From assembly GCA_029855985.1 (NCBI GenBank), contig JAGSHR010000085.1, positions 1 through 13,504 on the forward strand: a DNA stretch of 13,504 bases, read 5' to 3'. This document shows, piece by piece, positions 1 to 6,747 of this stretch. The first letter of the stretch is position 1. Each line of letters begins with the position of its first letter. Under the pieces are notes generated by a model that was not told the origin of the DNA, did no database searches, and saw only the letters and a list, made by a program, of their open reading frames with translations. The DNA is from Candidatus Njordarchaeota archaeon (GTDB taxonomy: Archaea > Thermoproteota > JANJXX01 > Panguiarchaeales > Panguiarchaeaceae). Made by a program: the position numbers and the translations under genes.

Positions 1-108
1 ATATATACCCTAAAGGGCTACAATGGCGCTTCTAAAGCTAGCCTATGGGGAAAAATTGGTGCATTTGATGGATTAGTAGGCTTTTTAATTGGGTCCATGA
101 GATTATAA
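1..108 (+). CDS. 3' end of an unidentified gene (partial, C-terminal 35 residues)
   Basis: Frame 1 is open from the first base to a TAA at 106-108 and gives 35 residues. The tail is rich in glycine and hydrophobic residues (…GKIGAFDGLVGFLIGSMRL), with a G-x3-G-x3-like spacing that could be a short membrane-associated or glycine-zipper helix. I do not recognise the family. The 5' part lies outside the window. An SD-like AGGTGA (110-115) follows directly after the stop. Frame-1 openness over 35 codons alone is weak evidence, but the direction and the intergenic gap before the next gene fit a real gene end. Confidence 0.45.
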   Translation: MYTLKGYNGASKASLWGKIGAFDGLVGFLIGSMRL

Positions 109-184
109 AGGTGAAATAATGTTTATAGCAGGTTTATATACAACTCTTTCGTCTTTTTACACTTTAACATGATGTTAATAAACC

Positions 185-194
185 TTTATAAATT
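185..194 (+). promoter_or_regulatory. Putative TATA box for the geranylgeranyl reductase gene
   Basis: TTTATAAATT, preceded by an A/C-rich BRE-like AAACC, lies about 100 nt upstream of the ATG at 297. Transcription would start around 210-218, leaving a leader of about 80 nt that contains no recognisable structured element. The call rests on similarity to the archaeal TATA consensus only. Confidence 0.45.
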
Positions 195-296
195 TATTTT
201 ACAACTACTTTTAAAACTGTCAAACCTTTTCTCTTTAACAAAGGAAACACAAACCAAAAGGAAAGATGAAGAAAAAATAAAAAAGATGTGATAAAT

Positions 297-1688
297 ATGA
301 GCAACTTTGACTATGATGTAGTAGTTGTAGGTGCAGGTCCAGGCGGAACCTTGTTAACATTGAAACTGGCAAAAGAAGGATACAGTGTAGCACTAGTAGA
401 AAGAAAACCAAAAGAAGTTATAGGACACAAAGTTTGCGGAGATGGCATAAGTGAAAGACACTTCGAAATCGTGGGCATAGAAAAACCACATGGAAAAGAG
501 GTAGGTAGCAGAATTGTCGCTTCAGACATTATCGCACCAGATAGAGAAGGATACATCAGAGTTTACGGAAAAGGTTATACTATTGATAGACTCCAATTCG
601 GTCAAAGGTTAATGAAACAAGCAGAAAAATATGGTGCCCACATACTCCACAGTACTGTAGCCCTTAATCCGATTGTCAAAGATAACAAAGTCTATGGCGT
701 AAAGGTTAGATCACTAGAGACAAAAGAGGTAAAGGAAATAAGAGCAAGAGTAACAGTGGACGCTAGCGGTTCAGCCGCTGTACTAAGAAACAAATTGCCT
801 GAAGGAATGCTATTAGAGAAAACACTTGAAAAATTCGATATAGCAGCCGCATACAGGGAAATAGTGGGTTTCAACTCAGAACCAGAATGGGATGATGATA
901 AAATATACATCTACTTAAATCACAGATACGCCCCTGGGGGATATTCTTGGATATTCCCAAAGGGAAAAATGGTCGCAAACATTGGCGTTGGTGTACAACC
1001 CACTAAAGAGAAAACTGCTAATGCACAAAAACTAACATACGAATTCATGGAGTTCTGGGGAGTCAAACCAAGTAAAGTATATGATGCTGGAGGAGGTATG
1101 ATCCCAGTAAGGCACGCGTTATCCCAGTTAGTTGCAGATGGCTTCGCGTTGGTAGGCGACGCGGGTTCCCAAGCTAACCCACTTCATGGAGGAGGAATTG
1201 GACAAGCAATGTATGGTGGATTCTTAGCTTACAAGACACTAGCAAACTTGTTAGAATCGGGTTCAGACATAATAACAAAGGAGCAAATGTGGTCTTACCC
1301 TGTCGAATACATGAGAACTGATGGGGCAAAAAATGCTAGCTTGGAAATGATCAGATTGTTCCTTCAAGGAGTCAGCAATGACGAACTAAACTATATTATC
1401 CATAGTGGAATTGTATCGGGAGAAGAACTCTCAGTTTTAGAAGGGCAACCAAAAGAGGGTATAGGCGTATTAAAGAAAGTAGTTGGAATGGTGAAAATGC
1501 TTAAGAGACCAAGACTTCTAAACAGGTTAAGGATACTCAATAACTACTATAAGAGCATCTATGAGCTTTTCATATCGTACCCAGAGGATCCAAAAGACCT
1601 ATTACAGTGGCATGAGAAAGTTAAAGATCTAGTTCAAAGAGCCAGAAAAGACCTTTGGAGAAACCCATACGAGTTCGCCGGACTGTAA
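297..1688 (+). CDS. Geranylgeranyl reductase family flavoprotein (archaeal lipid saturation)
   Basis: The 463-residue FAD enzyme belongs to the geranylgeranyl reductase/GGGPS-lipid reductase family, which saturates double bonds of geranylgeranyl chains in archaeal membrane lipids. An N-terminal Rossmann motif GAGPGG (residues 12-17) binds FAD. V-C-G-D at 46-49 places a cysteine at position 47, where characterised archaeal reductases have an important Cys. The signature YAPGGYSWIFP (211-221) is the conserved Y/F-x-W-x-F-P substrate motif, and GDAG followed by P-x2-G-G-G-I (287-301) is the second FAD motif. The C-terminal ~100 residues are helical and basic. The start is the ATG at 297, because GATGTGAT (285-292) is then an SD with 4-nt spacing; the upstream in-frame GTG at 288 lies inside that SD. 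A UbiD-family gene follows on the same strand after about 115 nt. Family assignment is firm; the exact lipid substrate is inferred. Confidence 0.9.
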   Translation: MSNFDYDVVVVGAGPGGTLLTLKLAKEGYSVALVERKPKEVIGHKVCGDGISERHFEIVGIEKPHGKEVGSRIVASDIIAPDREGYIRVYGKGYTIDRLQFGQRLMKQAEKYGAHILHSTVALNPIVKDNKVYGVKVRSLETKEVKEIRARVTVDASGSAAVLRNKLPEGMLLEKTLEKFDIAAAYREIVGFNSEPEWDDDKIYIYLNHRYAPGGYSWIFPKGKMVANIGVGVQPTKEKTANAQKLTYEFMEFWGVKPSKVYDAGGGMIPVRHALSQLVADGFALVGDAGSQANPLHGGGIGQAMYGGFLAYKTLANLLESGSDIITKEQMWSYPVEYMRTDGAKNASLEMIRLFLQGVSNDELNYIIHSGIVSGEELSVLEGQPKEGIGVLKKVVGMVKMLKRPRLLNRLRILNNYYKSIYELFISYPEDPKDLLQWHEKVKDLVQRARKDLWRNPYEFAGL

Positions 1689-1727
1689 GAAGCAAATTAA
1701 AAATGCATTTAATTTAGACCGTTTACT

Positions 1728-1740
1728 TAATTTTTTATCT
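1728..1740 (+). terminator. T-rich terminator candidate after the reductase gene
   Basis: A T-rich tract (TTAATTTTTTATC) about 40 nt past the reductase stop resembles archaeal intrinsic oligo-T termination signals. No stable stem precedes it. A second T-rich segment (1771-1789) precedes the UbiD start and may overlap that gene's promoter. Confidence 0.3.
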
Positions 1741-1805
1741 TCAAAACACTGTTAAAACACCCCAAATCATAGTTTTATTTTTTAATTTTCGAGCAGGTGC
1801 TTATT

Positions 1806-3143
1806 TTGTCAAAGAATTTCAGAGATATTCTAGAAAAAATGAGGGAAAGAAACCTTGTTCTAACTATTAACGACACCGTTGATGCAAAATACGAACTCGC
1901 AGCTATATCCCAAAAATTCGAAAAAGATTACGTTATCGAGTTCACTAAAGTTAAAAATTCTCCCTTCAAGGTTGTTTCAGGAATCTATGGAAACCGAGAA
2001 AGACTTGCGCTAGCTTTAAACACGGATGAGAAAACATTTTTGAGAAAATTTCTTGATGCAATTGATAAACCAACTGAAACTATTACAGTAAGCAAAGGTC
2101 CAATCCACGAAAACATAATAAAAAACAGTGTCAAACTAGATATCCTCCCAATACCAAAAATTTACGAGAAAGACGCTGGTTATTACCTAACCTCTAGCAT
2201 AGTTATTGCAAGGGATCCAGAAACAGGAGTACCCAACGCATCCTACCATAGAATGCTAAAAATTGATAAGGATAAGCTAGCGGTGAGAGTTGTCAAAAGG
2301 GACCTATGGCACTATCTTAGAAAAGCAAAAGAGATGGGGAAAAAACTTGAAGTAGCAGTTGTGATTGGGGTAGACCCCGGAACAGCGCTTGCAGCGGCAA
2401 CAACGATTGAAATCGACAAAAACGAGTTAGAAATAGCGTCAACCCTTAACGGTGAACCCTTGGAATTAGTGAAGGGAATAAGCGTAAACGTAGAATATCC
2501 AGCGAATGCAGAAATTGTTTTAGAGGGCTACCTTAATCCATTCGAAACACATGAAGAAGGCCCCTTTGTTGACATAACTGGAACTTATGACAAGATAAGA
2601 AACGAGCCAGTGCTCGAGGTAAAAATGATGGCGTATAGGAACAACCCATATTTCCACTTTATCCTGTCAGGAGGATATGAACATAGAACATTAATGGGAT
2701 TCCCCAAAGAAGCAAAAATCTATAAGTATGCAAACAGTGTTTCCCCAGTCGAGGACGTTCATTTGACAGTATCTGGTTCCGGTTGGCTTGAAGCCGTCAT
2801 AGCAATAAGGAAAAGGCACAATGATGAACCAATCGATGTTGGACTAGCAGCATTTGGTGCGCACACGAGCATGAAGAAAGTTGTAATAGTAGACCCCGAT
2901 ATTAACATTAGAGATTGCGAGGAAGTAAACTGGGCGATACTTACGAGAGCAAATCCCGCAACAGATTATATTATAATACCTAGATCAAAAGGTTCATCCC
3001 TAGATAAGTCAAGTGAAACAAAATCAAAAATCATCATCGATGCCACAATAAAGGGAAACCCCATAGAATTTGAAAAAGGAAAGATACCCATTACCCCCAA
3101 CGCGGAGGAAATAATTAAGAAATATTCCTCAAAAGGAAAATAA
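1806..3143 (+). CDS. UbiD-family prenylated-FMN decarboxylase
   Basis: The 445-residue protein has the full UbiD fold. NASYHRM (144-150) and RDLWHYLRKA (165-174) match the prenyl-FMN/metal-binding segment. E240 and the HEEGPFVDITGTY segment (249-261) carry the catalytic acidic network. KKVVIVDPDINIRDCEEVNWAI…TR (357-381) and the terminal IIIDAT (409-414) are hallmark C-terminal motifs. In archaea, members of this family include trans-anhydromevalonate-5-phosphate decarboxylase of the archaeal mevalonate pathway; others act on aromatic acids. The neighbouring lipid reductase favours the isoprenoid role, but that is inference. No flavin prenyltransferase (UbiX) gene is in the window. The start is taken as TTG 1806, 6 nt after AGGTG (1795-1799); GTG 1797 would sit inside that SD. 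The gene ends 2 nt from the stop of a convergent gene. Confidence 0.88.
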   Translation: MSKNFRDILEKMRERNLVLTINDTVDAKYELAAISQKFEKDYVIEFTKVKNSPFKVVSGIYGNRERLALALNTDEKTFLRKFLDAIDKPTETITVSKGPIHENIIKNSVKLDILPIPKIYEKDAGYYLTSSIVIARDPETGVPNASYHRMLKIDKDKLAVRVVKRDLWHYLRKAKEMGKKLEVAVVIGVDPGTALAAATTIEIDKNELEIASTLNGEPLELVKGISVNVEYPANAEIVLEGYLNPFETHEEGPFVDITGTYDKIRNEPVLEVKMMAYRNNPYFHFILSGGYEHRTLMGFPKEAKIYKYANSVSPVEDVHLTVSGSGWLEAVIAIRKRHNDEPIDVGLAAFGAHTSMKKVVIVDPDINIRDCEEVNWAILTRANPATDYIIIPRSKGSSLDKSSETKSKIIIDATIKGNPIEFEKGKIPITPNAEEIIKKYSSKGK

Positions 3144-3150
3144 TTTTAAT
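3141..3150. terminator. AT-rich junction between convergent stop codons
   Basis: TAATTTTAAT contains the TAA of the UbiD gene (3141-3143) and, on the other strand, the TAA of the 120-residue gene (3146-3148), with only 2 nt between them. T-rich runs follow in both directions, so termination for each gene would fall within the opposing coding region. Confidence 0.35.
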
Positions 3151-3508
3151 TTTCTTTGTTGACTACCTCTATCACAATCTCCGCAATCTCATTAGCAGTC
3201 ACAGGTTTCTCCTTAATTAACTTCTTATAGATATGGGACAACAAGGTTTTAACATCCTCCCTCCTTAGATCCTCAAAGAAAGCCACTACAGAATACTTAC
3301 CAACGATTAAAGCAATATCTTTATGAAATTTGAAAACAGGTTTTCCAGCAGATTCAAGCACCTTTGAGGAAGCTGTAGATATGAGTAAACTCAACTTAGA
3401 AATGTCCTCATCCCAATCATATATTGCCCTTGGATTCTTACTTGTAAAGTCCAGGATTACTTGTAGATTAACCTCATCGAACACATAAACCCTCTTGAGA
3501 CCTGGCAT
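3146..3508 (-). CDS. Unrecognised 120-residue protein coupled to pyruvate kinase
   Basis: I do not recognise this family. The sequence alternates predicted strands (RVYVFDE near 6-12; VFKFHKD, IALIVGK, SVVAFFE around 58-80) and helices (SKLSLLISTASSKVLES around 37-53; DVKTLLSHIYKKLIKEK around 85-101). This small alpha/beta layout would suit a longin/roadblock-like or similar fold, but that is only a secondary-structure impression. It has no signal peptide, membrane segment or metal-binding cysteines. Its SD GAGGTG overlaps the TGA of the upstream pyruvate kinase gene, and the ATG follows 10 nt after that stop, so the two are probably co-transcribed and translationally coupled. The strong SD and exact coupling argue that it is real. 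Confidence 0.75.
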   Translation of the reverse strand: MPGLKRVYVFDEVNLQVILDFTSKNPRAIYDWDEDISKLSLLISTASSKVLESAGKPVFKFHKDIALIVGKYSVVAFFEDLRREDVKTLLSHIYKKLIKEKPVTANEIAEIVIEVVNKEN

Positions 3509-3518
3509 TTTCTACACC

Positions 3519-4904
3519 TCAATGAATTATTTCAACTTCTAACCTGTCAGTCGTCATTCTCCTTAAACCAGCAGTCTTGATGATTATATCGCCCTTTTCA
3601 ATGAAACCACGCTCCAATAATATTTTTTTGCCCTCTTCAAATGCTTCACCAATGTCAGATTTCGGAACAACGATTGGGTGTATACTGTAAAGCAATTTAA
3701 TTCTCTTGTATACCACTTCATTCTGCACCAAAACATACACTGGAAGACTTGGTCTATATTTAGCCAATCTTTTAGCTGTTTGCCCTTCTTTAGAGTAAGC
3801 GATTATTTTTGCGTTCATGTTCTCAGCAAGCAAAAGGGTTCCAAGCGAGAATTTATCATATATGGTCTCTTCTTCTAAACTAACTTTAGGTGGGAGATAA
3901 TTCCTTTCCGCCTCCCTAATTGTCCTATCTAACCAAGCGACTGCCTCAACTGGATACTTCCCTATGGCCGTTTCGCCGCTCAACATCATTACGTCTACTC
4001 CTTCTTGGATCCCTACGTGTATATCAGAGATTTCTGATCGGGTGGGTACAGGGTTATATATCATTGATTCTAGCAACTGTGTGGCAAGAATAGTGGGTTT
4101 ACCGAACTTCAAGCTTGTCTCAATTATTTTTTTCTGCAATAGTGGGATTTTCTCTAAACTATAATGCATCCCCAAGTCTCCTCTAGCAACAAGTACCATA
4201 TCACTTTCCTTAACAATCTCATTAAGATTCTTTATGGCCGATTTTGTTTCGATTTTTGATGCAATCATTGCATTACTATACCCTTTTTTAGATAGGTAGT
4301 TTCTAAGCAACTGGATGTCGCTTGCTGTTCTAACAAATGATAACGCAAAGATATCAAGTTTCTTCTTGACACCAAAGTCGATGTATTGTTTATCTTTTTC
4401 GCTTATTACTGGCAAATCTGGTTCTTTTCCCCTAACAGTAATTGTGACGTTAGACCTAACTTCCCCGCTTCTAACAACAACTCCACGAATCTTATTTCCT
4501 TTTTCAATCACTTTTATCTCAACTTTGCCATCATCAATTAGCACAAGGTCACCTAAATCAAGCACTTCAAAAAGTTCTCTTTGAGGTATTGGAATTTCGT
4601 TAATATTAGAGGTTTCAAGGGAGTTAACGAAGTATACTTCTTGTCCGCTGGAGAGTTGACGTTTTGGGGTTTTTCCTATTCTCATAGTTGGACCTTGGAT
4701 ATCTCCCATGATGGGGATATAAATTCCAAGCTCTCTTTCAATTTCCCTTATTAAATCCACTAATTTCTCAAAATATTCAACAGAACCGTGGGCAAAGTTT
4801 AATCTAACTGCATCCACGCCTTTCCTAAATAGTTCAATTAAAATATCTTTTTTATCGCTAGCAGGACCCAAGGTTACAAGTATCTTAGTCCTTCTCTGAT
4901 GCAA
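3519..4904 (-). CDS. pyk: Pyruvate kinase
   Basis: This 461-residue glycolytic enzyme converts phosphoenolpyruvate and ADP to pyruvate and ATP. Motifs run in family order: RTKILVTLGP (5-14), RLNFAHG (34-40), DIQGPTMR (68-75) leading into the B domain, IASKIE with the catalytic Lys (214-219), ARGDLG (240-245), ATQLLESM (274-281) and PTRSEISD (287-294). The C-terminal domain follows from about 350. The potassium site looks lost: the usual Ser of NFSHG is Ala, the Thr after Asp68 is Ile, and the residue that is Glu in K+-dependent and Lys in K+-independent enzymes is Thr73. K+-independent activity is therefore likely (inference). The start is TTG at 4904, with GAGTGA about 6 nt upstream. A TATA-like box lies 50 nt upstream and the 120-residue gene is coupled downstream. 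Confidence 0.95.
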   Translation of the reverse strand: MHQRRTKILVTLGPASDKKDILIELFRKGVDAVRLNFAHGSVEYFEKLVDLIREIERELGIYIPIMGDIQGPTMRIGKTPKRQLSSGQEVYFVNSLETSNINEIPIPQRELFEVLDLGDLVLIDDGKVEIKVIEKGNKIRGVVVRSGEVRSNVTITVRGKEPDLPVISEKDKQYIDFGVKKKLDIFALSFVRTASDIQLLRNYLSKKGYSNAMIASKIETKSAIKNLNEIVKESDMVLVARGDLGMHYSLEKIPLLQKKIIETSLKFGKPTILATQLLESMIYNPVPTRSEISDIHVGIQEGVDVMMLSGETAIGKYPVEAVAWLDRTIREAERNYLPPKVSLEEETIYDKFSLGTLLLAENMNAKIIAYSKEGQTAKRLAKYRPSLPVYVLVQNEVVYKRIKLLYSIHPIVVPKSDIGEAFEEGKKILLERGFIEKGDIIIKTAGLRRMTTDRLEVEIIH

Positions 4905-4951
4905 TTTACTTCACTCAATAAAATTAAATTCGAAACTAATTATTAGCATTA

Positions 4952-4961
4952 GAATATAAAG
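4952..4961 (-). promoter_or_regulatory. Putative TATA box for pyruvate kinase
   Basis: On the minus strand this reads CTTTATATTC, about 50 nt upstream of the TTG start. A transcription start 25 nt downstream (near 4931) would leave a leader of about 27 nt, enough for the SD. The spacing is well suited to an archaeal promoter. Confidence 0.5.
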
Positions 4962-4982
4962 ATATGTGTTATCTACATCCTA

Positions 4983-5028
4983 AAGAACATAATAAAAAGA
5001 AAAGTTTGAGATAGGCTAATATGTTCTT
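4983..5028 (-). terminator. Inverted repeat with T-rich loop at the end of cysS
   Basis: AAGAACATA (4983-4991) and TATGTTCTT (5020-5028) are perfect 9-bp inverted repeats flanking 28 nt. The promoter-proximal arm overlaps the cysS TAA stop (5027-5029). On the transcript the loop holds a U-rich run (CTTTTCTTTTTATT on the minus strand, about 4993-5005), typical of archaeal terminators. It could act as a 3'-end or processing structure for cysS mRNA. Confidence 0.4.
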
Positions 5029-6496
5029 ACGCAAAGCTCCATTTGGTCCCTTGCTTTGTATCTTCTAGAACTATGCCCAATTTTCTGAGCTCATCCCTAA
5101 TATAATCCGCCAAATCGTATTTTTTCTCTGCTCTCAGCTTAGATCTTACATCAACAATTAAGTCAATAAATCGAGCTACATCTTTACCCGATGACACGTT
5201 ATAGCTCTTAGGAAGCATCTCCCCCATGGGTCGCTTTCTCTTTATTTTCTCATTAATTCGCTCCTCCAATGACTCCTCTAAAATCCCCAGTATCGAACCC
5301 AATTTGCGGTAAACACTAACTATAGCTAACATCTCCTCCTTGTTTAACTTATCAAAAACTTCGGAGATAAATTTTAATCCCAAATGCAATACCCCCAAGG
5401 CTTTCGGTGTGTTCAAATCGTCACTCATCGCTTCTCTAAAGTCTTTTTCAAGGTTCATAATAAAGGACTCAACGTTTTCCCTAACTGTACCATCCTCCCT
5501 GTTCTGACTCTCCAGTTCCAATGTGAAAACCCAGTAGTACAACTTATCTAATGATTTTTCAGCAACATTCAAGGCCCTCTCAGAGAACTCTATTGGCTTC
5601 CTGTAATGTGTTGATATAGCCCAATATCGTATAACCTCATGGTCATAGATCTGCAGTAAGTCCAACACTTTCACAACATTACCAAGAGACTTCGACATCT
5701 TATCTCCAGCGAAGTTAACTAAGCCAACATGCAACCAGTAGTTCGCAAATTTTTTCCCTGTAGCTGCTTCAGATTGGGCGATCTCGTTTTCGTGATGTGG
5801 GAAAATCAGATCACTTCCACCACCGTGAATATCAAATGTCTCTCCAAGATACTTCATCGACATCGCGGAACACTCTATGTGCCATCCTGGTCTCCCCCTT
5901 CCCCATGGAGACGGCCAACTTGGTTCCCCCGGTTTCGCCGCCTTCCATAAAGCAAAATCTAATGGGTCCTCTTTATACTCACCTGGTTCAACACGTTTCC
6001 CCGCTTCTAAATCTTTTATGTTTTGCCCTGACAATTTCCCGTAATCTTTAAATTTTTTCACTCTATAATACACGTCCCCATTGGGTGCCACATACGCGTA
6101 ACCCTTATCTAAGAGCTTCTTTATTAGCTCTATTATCTCGATAATATGGCAAGTTGCCCTTGGTTCCACATTTGGAGGTAACAATTTAAGTGCATCAAAA
6201 GCTTTCATTGATTTCCTGATGTAGCGCTCTGCTACCTCAAACGTTGTTATTCCTTCTTCTTGAGCCTTATGGATGATCTTATCATCTATATCCGTGATAT
6301 TCCTAACGAAAAAAACCTTATACCCCAAGTATCTCAAGTATCTCACGAGGACATCCATTACGATGAATGACCTAGCATGACCAATATGAGGCTCGTCTTG
6401 CACGGTCATTCCACAGAAATAGGCTCTAACCTCATTTTTTCTGATAGGTCTAAAAACTTCTACTTTTTTTGTTAATGTGTTATACAATTTCAACAT
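5027..6496 (-). CDS. cysS: Cysteinyl-tRNA synthetase
   Basis: The 489-residue class I synthetase charges tRNA-Cys. With ATG 6496 as start, the zinc ligands fall at Cys28 (CGMTVQDE), Cys209 (WHIECSAMS), His234 and Glu238 (FPHHENEIAQSEA), the HIGH motif at 37-40 and KMSKS at 266-270. These positions equal those known for the E. coli enzyme, which strongly supports this start. An in-frame extension to TTG 6535 (or ATG 6526) would add a hydrophobic MENMGFCVGVAVG leader unlike the family; the best SD for 6496 is a weak GGTG about 11 nt upstream. The C-terminal helical region ends in the usual …LGIVLEDTKQGTKWSF segment. The gene stands alone between AT-rich spacers. Confidence 0.96.
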   Translation of the reverse strand: MLKLYNTLTKKVEVFRPIRKNEVRAYFCGMTVQDEPHIGHARSFIVMDVLVRYLRYLGYKVFFVRNITDIDDKIIHKAQEEGITTFEVAERYIRKSMKAFDALKLLPPNVEPRATCHIIEIIELIKKLLDKGYAYVAPNGDVYYRVKKFKDYGKLSGQNIKDLEAGKRVEPGEYKEDPLDFALWKAAKPGEPSWPSPWGRGRPGWHIECSAMSMKYLGETFDIHGGGSDLIFPHHENEIAQSEAATGKKFANYWLHVGLVNFAGDKMSKSLGNVVKVLDLLQIYDHEVIRYWAISTHYRKPIEFSERALNVAEKSLDKLYYWVFTLELESQNREDGTVRENVESFIMNLEKDFREAMSDDLNTPKALGVLHLGLKFISEVFDKLNKEEMLAIVSVYRKLGSILGILEESLEERINEKIKRKRPMGEMLPKSYNVSSGKDVARFIDLIVDVRSKLRAEKKYDLADYIRDELRKLGIVLEDTKQGTKWSFA

Positions 6497-6539
6497 TCCA
6501 ACAGCAACACCGACACAAAATCCCATGTTTTCCAATCAG

Positions 6540-6590
6540 AATTTTAAGCTGTAATATGTCAAAGGGAAATGCAATTTTTTAAATTTTATC
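6540..6590 (-). promoter_or_regulatory. Candidate promoter region for cysS
   Basis: Two AT-rich TATA-like elements occur on the minus strand: TTTAAAAAATTG (about 6571-6582) and CTTAAAAT (about 6542-6549). The first would start transcription near 6552 and the second near 6520. Both predict starts upstream of ATG 6496, and I cannot choose between them. The remainder of the 6497-6747 spacer (251 nt) shows no gene or structured RNA that I can recognise. Confidence 0.3.
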
Positions 6591-6703
6591 GTGCTTTCTT
6601 AACCAAGTGATTTCAACTTAATAGCTCAGCATAATACCAAATAGACAACATGCAAACCTACACTAACATAGAGAGCATAATGTACACTCCATTTCTGGAA
6701 ATA

Positions 6704-6716
6704 AAATTTAAAAAAG
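6704..6716 (-). terminator. T-rich terminator after the antiporter gene
   Basis: The minus strand reads CTTTTTTAAATTT about 32-44 nt beyond the antiporter stop, with another T-run (ATTTTTG) a little earlier. This suits an archaeal oligo-T terminator for the three-gene cluster. Confidence 0.4.
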
Positions 6717-6747
6717 ATACAAAAATTCCATGTGAATTTATCTCGTG

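Noticed and set aside
6497..6535. 13-residue hydrophobic extension of cysteinyl-tRNA synthetase, as a possible signal sequence
   Set aside because: Starting at ATG 6496 places the zinc ligands and HIGH/KMSKS at the positions known for the E. coli enzyme; an exported or anchored synthetase is not expected.
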